64,000 nt of DNA from Flectobacillus longus (GTDB taxonomy: Bacteria; Bacteroidota; Bacteroidia; Cytophagales; Spirosomataceae). This document shows, one piece after another, positions 19,778 through 27,775 of the stretch; positions within the stretch are counted from its first letter, which is position 1, and each line of letters begins with the position of its first letter. The position numbers and the translations under genes are program-made. The DNA lies in contig NZ_JASHIC010000019.1 of NCBI RefSeq assembly GCF_030056705.1, forward strand, positions 99,107 through 163,106, in the 5' to 3' direction. The notes below the pieces were generated by a model that was given only the letters and a program-made list of their open reading frames with translations, was not told where the DNA came from and did no database searches.

Positions 19778-20389
19778 ATGAAATTACAAGAAATTTTAGG
19801 AAAAGTCGTATCCGACAATGCAATTCATGCTCGTTTTTTGAATACTTTGTCGTTGATGGAAAACACAGGTGCTAGAAAAATTTCAGCATCTGAACACAAA
19901 AGAAAGGTTTCTTATATTGTGTTGAAACACGCCGCCGAGGAGGCTCGTCACGCTTTTTATCTAAAGAAACAAATTCAAAAAGTTGCTCAAATAGATGATT
20001 ACGCAACTTATGATGATGAATTCTTGATAGCTCCTTTTGCTAGTTATTCTTATCTAAATTTGCTTGATTTGCAGGTTTGTAAATACTTAAAAGCCACTTT
20101 GCAACTATCAGGTGTCGAACTTAAATATGCAGCCTATTTATTGGTGACTTACGCCATTGAAGTTCGTGCAGATGAGTTATATCCTGTATATCAAGAGGTA
20201 TTAGAACAAGCCAAATCGAAGGTAAATATGAAATCTATTATTGTAGAAGAAGAAGGACATTTGGCTGAAATGATAACTCAATTAAAAGAGTTTTCAAGTA
20301 ATTGGGAAGAGCATGCTACAGTGGCTTGTCAATTAGAAGGAAAATTGTTTAATCAATGGATTGAGTCTGTAGGACAATCGATAAACTAA
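19778..20389 (+). CDS. Ferritin-like domain protein
   Basis: This 203-residue, all-helical protein carries putative di-iron ligand patterns: HAAEEARHAFYLKKQ in one helix, YAIEVRADELYPVYQ in another, and VEEEGHLAEM (ExxH-type) near the C-terminus. That resembles ferritin-like four-helix bundles. Iron binding and an oxidase or storage role are inference. ATG at 19778 is taken as the start; a TTG six bases upstream is in frame. A hairpin terminator follows. Confidence 0.65.
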   Translation: MKLQEILGKVVSDNAIHARFLNTLSLMENTGARKISASEHKRKVSYIVLKHAAEEARHAFYLKKQIQKVAQIDDYATYDDEFLIAPFASYSYLNLLDLQVCKYLKATLQLSGVELKYAAYLLVTYAIEVRADELYPVYQEVLEQAKSKVNMKSIIVEEEGHLAEMITQLKEFSSNWEEHATVACQLEGKLFNQWIESVGQSIN

Positions 20390-20510
20390 GTTTCTTGACA
20401 TAGACAATACGGAATAAAGTGCAGAGTTTTAAGCAATAAATTTATCAATTACTTTTTTTTGATAATATGCTGATAGCTAGGATTTTGTATTTTATACTCT
20501 GTGCAGTTTG

Positions 20511-20564
20511 TTAAGGTTACTATCTAAAAGACTTTGTCTAAAGCCTGTTAGATAGTAACTTTAA
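20511..20564. terminator. Hairpin terminator between convergent genes
   Basis: A 17-bp stem with one G-T pair (20511-20527 with 20548-20564) and a 20-nt loop. The right arm overlaps the stop codon of the leftward gene ending at 20561. Confidence 0.6.
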
Positions 20565-21202
20565 TTATCAGATACATACATTAAAAATCCCATTAGCCTA
20601 TCAAAAGTTTGAACTTCTTCTTCACTTGCGTGCGAAAAAATAAGCCCTCGCCTATGTTTTTCAAATAAGTCCTTAAAGTTTTCATCATTTACAAATTTGG
20701 AAACAATCAAACCTTTAAACCGTCTGTGTGATTGATTATAAACATATTTACAAGGTAGCTTTGGTGTTGCATTAAACATCTGATGTATCGCATCAAGTGT
20801 ATGATTTGATTGTAAAAACTCAAAGCCATGAACAAGCAAAAAGCTACGTATTTCTTCGCAAGCATCATCTAAATCTGAGTCAGTTTGGATTTTATATCGA
20901 AAGTTTTTTGAGTCATTGAATTTGCCAATAGAAATCACAAAAGTGTTAGCATCTTCCCAATAGTCACGAGCATTACCTAGATATTGTTGGGCGATTTGCT
21001 CAATTTTCTCATTTCGACATCCCATATTTACATCGAGTAAGATTTCATTTTCGTAAGAAGTACAGGTGAAAATAACGTTTAGAAAGCCTGACGTTGTAAT
21101 TTTTCTATACTGCTTTTTATCTACCATCAGCAAGTAATCATGCTCGAAGAAAAACTGATTCAGTTTTTCGTATAACTGTATTTCAAATGCTTGAGTGCTC
21201 AT
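20561..21202 (-). CDS. Conserved-looking hypothetical protein
   Basis: Not recognised. The 213-residue product is soluble, without signal peptide or membrane segment. It has a mixed alpha/beta pattern (strands around LLMVDKKQYRKITT and GFLNVIFTCTSY) and a C-terminal helical part ending FDRLMGFLMYVSDN. It lies alone between the ferritin-like gene and the second dispersed repeat. Confidence 0.55.
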   Translation of the reverse strand: MSTQAFEIQLYEKLNQFFFEHDYLLMVDKKQYRKITTSGFLNVIFTCTSYENEILLDVNMGCRNEKIEQIAQQYLGNARDYWEDANTFVISIGKFNDSKNFRYKIQTDSDLDDACEEIRSFLLVHGFEFLQSNHTLDAIHQMFNATPKLPCKYVYNQSHRRFKGLIVSKFVNDENFKDLFEKHRRGLIFSHASEEEVQTFDRLMGFLMYVSDN

Positions 21203-21526
21203 ATTGGAATTAATACAAGATTGGGACGACTGTCAGTTCTGAAGTATGCGACTGGTGACTTGCCAATTCTAGTTTCTATAGTCAACAAATGTACATTGGT
21301 AATGTATGCTTAAATGTATAAAATTATTGGAAGAAGTACTAAAAAATATGACCCATTAAGCATTAGTGCAAAATAAAATCGCATTATTACGTATTAGGCA
21401 GTAAGCCGTAGACATTAGTTAAAAAAGCTTCACTAATTTTCTAACAAATACTTTTTAACTTTTAGCCTAAGTCATAAAACCTAGAGCTTAAAGCGGGTAA
21501 AATTATTTTAATTTTGCCTTGGTACT
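21203..21526. other. Intergenic, no gene seen
   Basis: AT-rich region upstream of the hypothetical gene. No frame, promoter box or stable hairpin stood out. Confidence 0.4.
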
Positions 21527-21709
21527 TAAGTAATCTTGCAAAATAAGATTTAAGTTATGTGTTTAGGCACTAGGCAACAGGCGCAAGGCACAGAGTGTTA
21601 AAATGTTTTTTATTACCCACAACCATGCTTTTTCCCAAAACCCACCGCCGAAAGCTGTTACCTGAAAGCCCCAAGCATAATCTTAAATTTTATTTTGTCC
21701 ACTAACTTA
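21527..21709 (-). repeat. Dispersed intergenic repeat, copy B
   Basis: Inverted copy of 8,709-8,888, about 90% identical by eye. It ends five bases before the start codon of the phosphoesterase gene, so it must supply or contain that gene's promoter and leader. Confidence 0.75.
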
Positions 21710-21714
21710 ATAAT

Positions 21715-22227
21715 ATGAAAAAAATATTAATTATATCAGATACCCATAGTTATCTCGACCCAAGATTGATGGAGCACGTGGAATGGTGCGATCAAATATG
21801 GCATGGTGGCGATTGGGGCGATGTGTCGGTATCCGATACCTTGTCGGCTATAAAGCCAGTTATGGGAGTTTATGGCAATATTGATGGTACGCCCGTTCGA
21901 CAGACTTATCCATTAATAAACCATTTTTACTGCGAAGAAGTTTTGGTAGGTATGACACATATTGCAGGAGCACCTTCCAAATACAAGCCAGATGCACTCA
22001 AATGTTTTGAAATACAGTTGCCTGAAATATTTGTATGTGGGCATTCGCATATTTTACAAGTCAAAAGAGACTTGAATAGAAAAGGTATGTTGTTTATCAA
22101 CCCAGGAGCAGCAGGGCAGCATGGTTTTCATCAAGTGCAGACGGCTATTCGTCTAAAAATTGATGGTAAGCGAATATTTGATGTAGAAATGATAAATATG
22201 CCAAGAACCAAAACCAGAATCAATTAG
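21715..22227 (+). CDS. YfcE-type metallophosphoesterase
   Basis: A 170-residue calcineurin-like phosphodiesterase with the full set of metal-binding motifs: SDTHS (residues 8-12), HGGDWGD, VYGNID, MTHIAG and CGHSHI. INPGAAG near the end is also typical. This small class hydrolyses phosphodiesters with two metals in the cytoplasm; the natural substrate is usually unknown. The ATG lies directly after dispersed repeat copy B. Confidence 0.92.
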   Translation: MKKILIISDTHSYLDPRLMEHVEWCDQIWHGGDWGDVSVSDTLSAIKPVMGVYGNIDGTPVRQTYPLINHFYCEEVLVGMTHIAGAPSKYKPDALKCFEIQLPEIFVCGHSHILQVKRDLNRKGMLFINPGAAGQHGFHQVQTAIRLKIDGKRIFDVEMINMPRTKTRIN

Positions 22228-22512
22228 CCTAAAGTTTCTATTATTTCATAAAAAACACTTGTTGGCTTTTACAGCATCAAGTCTAGAGCTTAATGCAGGC
22301 AAAATAAGAATGAATACAGGAGAATTATCTTGTTTCCCTTTGTAAAAGCTCCTACGAAGTTGATGAAAAAATTGGTTTCTAAAAAACTAATAAACAAGCA
22401 TTTTTATGTTGTATAATTGATGAATTTGATTTGTAAAGTAAGGTGTTGAAAGTTAGAATTTTACATTCATGATTCGCCTCTCACGATTCAGCATTAATAC
22501 ATATTTTTATAC
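22228..22512. other. Intergenic, no gene seen
   Basis: AT-rich sequence. A short stretch near 22,290-22,330 (tctagagcttaa, gcaggcaaaataag) weakly resembles 21,480-21,510. Nothing else was found. Confidence 0.35.
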
Positions 22513-22545
22513 TTGATTTTTTAGTGAAAATATTGTTTAATTTTG
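22513..22545 (+). promoter_or_regulatory. Promoter of the GroES-like gene
   Basis: An exact -7 box TAATTTTG (22538-22545) has a TTG 22 bp upstream (22513-22515). Transcription would start about 32 nt before the ATG at 22584. Confidence 0.5.
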
Positions 22546-22583
22546 CATAATAGAAAATACTATTTGCAATAGAAATACTTAAA

Positions 22584-22958
22584 ATGATGATTACAACAAT
22601 TGGTGGTATCAATACTTTGGATAAAGTGATTATGATGGGTGATAGGGTATTAATTCGCCCACAAGAAAGTAATGGGGTAACGCGTTCGGGTTTATTTTTG
22701 CCCCCAACGGTTCAAGAAAAAGAGGAAATATTAAAAGGATACGTCATAAAAACTGGACCTGGGTTTCCTATACCTGCTGTTCAAGAAGACGAGCCTTGGA
22801 AGGATTCAGATCAGGTGAGATACATTCCTCTTCAAGTAAAGGAAGGAGATCAAGCTTTATTTCTAAAGAGAAATGGTATAGAAGTAGAAGTTGATCATGA
22901 GAAGTATATCATTATTCCCCAGTCATCAATTTTAATGATTGTTCGTGAGGACTGGTAG
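22584..22958 (+). CDS. GroES-like (Cpn10) co-chaperone family protein
   Basis: The 124-residue product matches the Cpn10 beta-barrel pattern: MMGDRVLIRPQESNGVTRSG near the N-terminus, KGYVIKTGPG in the middle and IIIPQSSILMIV at the end. It differs from canonical GroES by a longer N-terminus and a ~20-residue insert (VQEDEPWKDSDQVRYIPLQV). No groEL is adjacent, so it is probably the second, divergent GroES found in many Bacteroidota rather than the main partner of GroEL. Confidence 0.75.
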   Translation: MMITTIGGINTLDKVIMMGDRVLIRPQESNGVTRSGLFLPPTVQEKEEILKGYVIKTGPGFPIPAVQEDEPWKDSDQVRYIPLQVKEGDQALFLKRNGIEVEVDHEKYIIIPQSSILMIVREDW

Positions 22959-23055
22959 TTAACATGCAGTTCGTAAATTATTTTAATAATTCGTGCGTTT
23001 TTATAGAATATTTTTCAATACTATAAATAAACATTGTAATTTTCAGTATTATTAG

Positions 23056-23241
23056 TCACAAATGCCCAAATCGTATTTGTTTAAACGAAGGACTCCAATA
23101 ATCTGAACAAAAGTATAAAACTTGGACGATTTCTGTTCTTTTATGCCATTTGGCATAATGATTGTAAATTAAGTCAGTATAATCGCCATAGAGTAATATT
23201 GAGTCTTCAGTTATTCTAATTTTTATTCCATTCTTTTGCCG
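23056..23241 (-). pseudogene. Possible 3' fragment of a decayed gene
   Basis: Read leftward, a 62-codon stretch without a start codon encodes KIRITEDSILLYGDYTDLIY, then HYAKWHKRTEI, ending KQIRFGHL. This looks protein-like and ends at a normal stop. Upstream the frame is closed, and a neighbouring frame gives EQKVNNYSMDFCSGKRME, as after a frameshift. It may be the remains of an unidentified gene; weak support. Confidence 0.25.
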
Positions 23242-23244
23242 CTA

Positions 23245-23866
23245 CAAAAGTCCATGGAGTAGTTATTGACTTTTTGTTCGCCTAATATGCAAAAAGCCCA
23301 TTAGCTAAAAATCCTTTAGAAAAATACCTTTGAGCAAAGGTGTTTGCTTTAAAGAATACTTCAACTAATCTTAATTTTTATTTTGTACCCAATATAAATT
23401 TGGATGCACACTAGTTTTATTTTGTCGATAATCTTCCTGTTGCATGATTGCGAATAGGGCAACAATATTTGGTTTCTGTAACGTGACCTTCAGTCTATAT
23501 TTTGATGACAAACTGTTTTAGTTGTACTCTTACATTGGCGGATGTATAAAGTATTTTACAGAAAACTGTCTCAATGTAGAACAGGTTTGAACTGATGGGG
23601 TTTTACAAGCATTGGCGGATGTTTGACATTGAACTCCATCTTTCATCCTTATCAAAAGCATTATAATCCTTACAATAGATGATCTATATTTTATAATCAT
23701 ATACAAGATTTTAATCCTTACTTTTAATTAAATACCTAATCAGAAAACAGACCTCGGAGAGCTAAACTTTTCGAGGTTTTATTTTTTTGATTGTACCTTT
23801 ATGTTTTAAATAATGAAGGTATTAATGCAATCGAGTCAACCCTCTTTTCTTTTTTCTATATAACAC
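23245..23866. other. Intergenic with a hairpin and a short repeated word
   Basis: No gene was recognised. CATTGGCGGATGT occurs twice (23533 and 23610), 77 bp apart. A small hairpin with T tract (23751-23777, then TTTTATTTTTTT) lies 90 bp before the TonB receptor gene and could be a terminator or attenuator for it. Confidence 0.4.
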
Positions 23867-25909
23867 ATGAGATACGCTATATTTTTACTTTTAATTCATC
23901 AAACTTTTGGTATTCTTGCTCAACAAACATCTCAGGACACGCTCTATACAGCCAAAGAATTAGCGCCAGTTACTGTTCTTTCCTCACGCATCCCTCAAAA
24001 AGAGAACCAGCTACCAGTATCAGTTTCAACAATCGGTAAAGCTCGTCTGCAAATAGGTCAGACCAAATTATCTTTGTTTGAAGCTCTTAATACTGTTCCT
24101 GGGGTTTTTGCAATGAATTCTGAAAACTTTGCTCAAGACTTAAGGATTTCAATTAGGGGATTTGGCGCCCGTGCTGCTTTTGGCATTCGTGGATTAAAGA
24201 TTGTCCTTGACGGTGTACCAGAATCAACTCCAGACGGAACCGCCAAATTGGGTAATATAGATGTAGGGTTAATAGAAAGAATCGAAGTGCTAAAAGGGGC
24301 AACATCAGGAATTTATGGTAATGCCTCGGGTGGAGTAATTGCTTTACAAACCGAAAGTATGCCTAACAAGCCTTATGCCGAAATATCGAGTACTTTTGGA
24401 AGCTATGGTTTAAAACGCTATCAAGTCAAATTTGGCTCTTCGTGGGGCGAATGGTCTGTATTGGGTAGTGTATCACGATTGGAAAGTGTCGGATATCGTC
24501 AAAAAAGTGCTTTAGAACGAAATTTGTTGAATCTAAAGATAGGGTTTCGTCCCTCGGATAAAACGCAACTGAGTTTGTTGACTTCCTATATCAATAGCCC
24601 CAATGCTGAAGACCCTGGAGGAATTACCCTGGAGGAAGTAAACAAAGACCGTACACAAGCCCGAAAAGCCAACGTTGATTATAATACCACAGAATCTTTT
24701 AATCAGTTGAGAAATGCCTTGGTTTTTGACCAAAAGTTAGGAGAAAAAAGTGCTATTAATGCAAGAGTTTTTTTGATAAATCGTGATTTTAATACTAATC
24801 AGGCCTTTGAAGCCAGTGGACAAATTGCCTTTCAACGAGTATTTTGGGGTGGGGGATTCGCCTATCAGTTTTCTACTAAAGGATACAAACTGCGTACAGG
24901 TTTAGACTTGGAGAACCAAGCCGACAATCGTCAGCGATACGATAACAAACTTGGTACACGAACAACTCTTCGACTTGATCAAGAAGAAAGTTTTGATAAT
25001 ACAGGTGCATATATCTTACAAGAATTTGCCCCATCGAAAGCACTAAGACTTGTTCTAAACACACGATATGACTTGATAAAAATAGGTGTTACTGATAAAT
25101 TTTTGTCAGATGGAAATCAGTCTGCACAGAAAACTTTTCAGCGATTTAGTCCAATGGTAGGTATATCATATAGTCTTGCGCCACGCAATACCTTGTATGG
25201 TAACTTCACGAGTAATTTCGAAACTCCCTCACTTAATGAATTGACTAATAATCCAATAGGTCAAGGTGGATTTAATCCAGACTTAAATCCTCAAAAATCG
25301 CAAAATTACGAGTTGGGGTATAAAGCGTGGTTAGGTAATAAAACTAGAGTAGATATAAGCGTTTTTCAGGTAAATATTCAGGGAGAAATTGTTCCATATC
25401 AGTTGCCCAATCAAGTGGGGCGTACCTTCTATCGCAATGCAGGAGAATCTGTCCGAAAAGGAGTAGAAGTAGGTTTAAGCTGTCAAATAGTTGCCGCATT
25501 AACAACATTTTTAAATTATACATACTCTGATTTTGAGTACAAAAGTTATCAAACATTAGCGGGAGAGTTTGCAGGAAATCGTTTGCCAGGTATTCCTAAA
25601 AATCAAGTGTATGCAGAGTTAAGATATTTCCCAAAATCAGGACTATTTGCTGTAGCTCAATTTCGAAGTGTATCGTCGATGTATGCCAATGACGCAAATA
25701 CTGTTTCTGTAGACGGATACCAAACCTTGAATTTGCGTGCAGGATGGCAAAAACATCTGAAAGGAATGACAATAGAGCCATTTGTGGGTGTGAATAATCT
25801 TTTTGATGCGTCTTATTTTGCTAATATTCAAATCAATGCTACTGCTAACAGATATTATGAACCAGCAGCAGGAAGGACGATTTATGCAGGAATAAAACTG
25901 GGAATTTAA
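23867..25909 (+). CDS. TonB-dependent outer-membrane receptor
   Basis: A signal peptide (about 1-19, cut near LAQQ) precedes the plug domain, which contains NTVPGVFAMNSENF, ISIRGFGARAAFGIRG, LDGVPESTPDG and RIEVLKGATSGIYGNASGG. A 22-strand barrel follows, ending in YYEPAAGRTIYAGIKLGI. Length (680 residues) fits siderophore- or metal-type receptors and is shorter than SusC-type proteins. There is no N-terminal carboxypeptidase-like repeat and no SusD partner, so uptake of a ferric complex or similar is more likely than glycan uptake. The ligand is unknown. Confidence 0.92.
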   Translation: MRYAIFLLLIHQTFGILAQQTSQDTLYTAKELAPVTVLSSRIPQKENQLPVSVSTIGKARLQIGQTKLSLFEALNTVPGVFAMNSENFAQDLRISIRGFGARAAFGIRGLKIVLDGVPESTPDGTAKLGNIDVGLIERIEVLKGATSGIYGNASGGVIALQTESMPNKPYAEISSTFGSYGLKRYQVKFGSSWGEWSVLGSVSRLESVGYRQKSALERNLLNLKIGFRPSDKTQLSLLTSYINSPNAEDPGGITLEEVNKDRTQARKANVDYNTTESFNQLRNALVFDQKLGEKSAINARVFLINRDFNTNQAFEASGQIAFQRVFWGGGFAYQFSTKGYKLRTGLDLENQADNRQRYDNKLGTRTTLRLDQEESFDNTGAYILQEFAPSKALRLVLNTRYDLIKIGVTDKFLSDGNQSAQKTFQRFSPMVGISYSLAPRNTLYGNFTSNFETPSLNELTNNPIGQGGFNPDLNPQKSQNYELGYKAWLGNKTRVDISVFQVNIQGEIVPYQLPNQVGRTFYRNAGESVRKGVEVGLSCQIVAALTTFLNYTYSDFEYKSYQTLAGEFAGNRLPGIPKNQVYAELRYFPKSGLFAVAQFRSVSSMYANDANTVSVDGYQTLNLRAGWQKHLKGMTIEPFVGVNNLFDASYFANIQINATANRYYEPAAGRTIYAGIKLGI

Positions 25910-26053
25910 AATGTTGAGACTCTCGACAAAGAGCCAATGTGAAATAATTAGCAATTTGAGCATTGAAGATTTTTTTAATCTCACAGATTATGAGATTTGC
26001 AGGAGCGATATACGCATAATTGATTTGAATTTTAGAAATTCATGATTTATTGT

Positions 26054-26061
26054 TATATTTG
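26054..26061 (+). promoter_or_regulatory. -7 promoter box (TATATTTG) of ssrA
   Basis: Exact match to TAnnTTTG, 22 bp before the mature 5' end of tmRNA. No clear -33 at ideal spacing. Confidence 0.55.
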
Positions 26062-26083
26062 CACCTTATTAAGACAAAATACT

Positions 26084-26479
26084 GGGGACGACCGGTATTG
26101 ACAGCTTGTGTATTCTGATAGTAAGCACGTCGGGAGTAGGGTAGACCTCCTGTTAAAAATCAACTCAAACCATAACTGGCAATACTTCGTATGCCATGGC
26201 AGCTTAATTCCTAATTTAGGATAAGTCATAGGTCGCTTTCAACTAGGTTGATGCTTCCTGCCACATCCCTCCATGCTAAACTCTGCCGTGTGGAATTGGG
26301 GTGACGACAAGCAGAGTCGGGTTTTGCTGATGTCTCTGAGTAAAATCTAGTATACCGAGCCTACGGAATATTTTTGGTCCGGCTTGAACCAAAGTATTCC
26401 CGACAATTAATCAAGACTAAACGTGTAGAAAGCTATGAGTTTCCTTGTCTGGACGAGAGTTCGAATCTCTCCGTCTCCA
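26084..26479 (+). ncRNA. ssrA: Transfer-messenger RNA (tmRNA)
   Basis: The 5' end GGGGACGACCGGTATTGACAG and the 3' end, with T-arm GAGTTCGAATCTC and CGTCTCCA, form the tRNA-like domain (GGGGACG pairs with CGTCTCC). The tag reading frame at 26178-26207 encodes GNTSYAMAA and stop; the resume codon GGC follows ATAACT. tmRNA with SmpB frees ribosomes stalled on broken mRNAs and tags the product for proteolysis. CCA is not fully encoded. The gene is intact although an integrase gene starts 92 bp after its 3' end. Terminator follows. Confidence 0.96.
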
Positions 26480-26482
26480 CTA
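26461..26482. other. Probable attL: ssrA 3' end used as phage attachment site
   Basis: The integrase gene begins directly downstream of the tmRNA 3' end, a well-known integration target of tyrosine recombinases. The matching right-hand copy (attR) is not in this window, so the core cannot be delimited. Position is inference. Confidence 0.5.
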
Positions 26483-26486
26483 TTAA

Positions 26487-26520
26487 AAACCGCTTATACG
26501 GCCTGTATAAGCGGTTTTTT
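26487..26520 (+). terminator. Terminator of ssrA
   Basis: A perfect 13-bp stem (26487-26499 with 26505-26517), 5-nt loop and T tract. Confidence 0.85.
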
Positions 26521-26570
26521 GCGTTTATACCCCTCGGAATGGCAAAAATTTGGCAGTAAACAGACAAAAA

Positions 26571-27773
26571 ATGGCAGTAAAAGCATCAAAAGAGGAATAC
26601 AAATACGAGTTTAGATTACCCCGTTTGAATGACTACAATGGGGATATTTCTAAGCCTTGGTTGATAACTTTCTATATCTGGAATATTGATTTAGCGAAGC
26701 TGGAAAGGAAACGTTTGACCCCTAAAGGAGCTACAGCACAAGAGCGTTATAAGGATTCTAAAAACCTTATTAAAGAGATAAGTACCTGGTTGAAGAATGG
26801 AGCCTATACCGTTGATAAGAAAAAGAAGGTTTTACCCGCAAGCCCTCAAGCTGAAGAAAAGAAAAGTACCGTCTTTGATTATGTTTCTTTGTTTCTCAAG
26901 TTTACCCAGAATACTAAAAAGCGAAATACCCTGCGGACTTATAAATCACATCTTAAACGCTACACTAATTTTCTTATTAAGTACTATCCAAATTTTAGAG
27001 AGGTTACGGAGTTTTCTAGTCAAATGGCTTTTGAGTTTTTTGACCACCTTCTGAAGACAAGGAGAGAGGGAGGTTTGGAGCTCTCGAATAAGACCACCAA
27101 GACGAGCATTGGAACGATGAGTATCTTCTTTAATTTTTTGATGCGTCGAAAAATTGTAAAAGAGAATCCCTTTACTGAAATGGAAAGTTTGCCTATAGAA
27201 ATAGGGAAACGAGTGGCTTTTTCAGATACTGATAGAGCATTAATTAAAACATATCTTACAGAAACTAATCCTAATCCTCAATTGTGGTTGTACCTGGCCA
27301 TTATGTATTATACTTTCCTTCGCCCTGGGGAAGAGGTTCGTAATTTGAAAATCGGAGATATTGGAGAGCACTATATTAGAGTACGTTCAGATGACGCCAA
27401 AAATAGAAAAACTCAATATGTTCAGATATCGAGAGGACTCGAAGAATTGATACAGGAATACAAACTCCGAGATTATGATCCAGAGCTTTACATTTTTACT
27501 TTACAAGGTCGTCCGGGGTTGAAGTGTCCTGGGGATAGATGGTTTTACCTTCAGCATGCGAAAGTACTTGATGCGCTGAATTTGAAGAATAAAAATTACT
27601 CTCAATACTCTTGGAAAGATACTGGTGTAATTGCGCTCTATCGGGCTACCAAGGATATTAAACTGATTCAAAGAATGTGCCGTCATAGCTCACTTGAGCA
27701 AACTGATAAGTACTTGAAAAGTCTGGGAATGTTCCTTGAATCTGAGATTTTGGAATCATTCCCAGCACTATAG
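26571..27773 (+). CDS. Tyrosine-type phage integrase
   Basis: This 400-residue site-specific recombinase has an N-terminal core-binding SAM-like domain (FDYVSLFLKFTQ... about 105-190) and a C-terminal catalytic domain. Catalytic residues are Arg251 (FLRPGEEV), Lys in DDAKNRKTQY (~280), the YSWKDTG segment in place of the usual HxxR box, His372 (CRHSSLEQT) and nucleophile Tyr381 (TDKYL). It inserts and excises the prophage, very likely at ssrA next to it. ATG at 26571 is used; a TTG at 26550 is in frame. Its stop is two bases from the end of the convergent tape measure gene. Confidence 0.93.
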   Translation: MAVKASKEEYKYEFRLPRLNDYNGDISKPWLITFYIWNIDLAKLERKRLTPKGATAQERYKDSKNLIKEISTWLKNGAYTVDKKKKVLPASPQAEEKKSTVFDYVSLFLKFTQNTKKRNTLRTYKSHLKRYTNFLIKYYPNFREVTEFSSQMAFEFFDHLLKTRREGGLELSNKTTKTSIGTMSIFFNFLMRRKIVKENPFTEMESLPIEIGKRVAFSDTDRALIKTYLTETNPNPQLWLYLAIMYYTFLRPGEEVRNLKIGDIGEHYIRVRSDDAKNRKTQYVQISRGLEELIQEYKLRDYDPELYIFTLQGRPGLKCPGDRWFYLQHAKVLDALNLKNKNYSQYSWKDTGVIALYRATKDIKLIQRMCRHSSLEQTDKYLKSLGMFLESEILESFPAL

Positions 27774-27775
27774 GA

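Noticed and set aside
22228..22583. Similarity of 22,270-22,330 to 21,480-21,510 as a third copy of the dispersed repeat
   Set aside because: Only about 25 bases resemble each other and the characteristic core words are absent.
26374..26559. Rightward open frame running from the tmRNA 3' part into the integrase region
   Set aside because: It covers the tRNA-like domain and the terminator of ssrA; no protein features.
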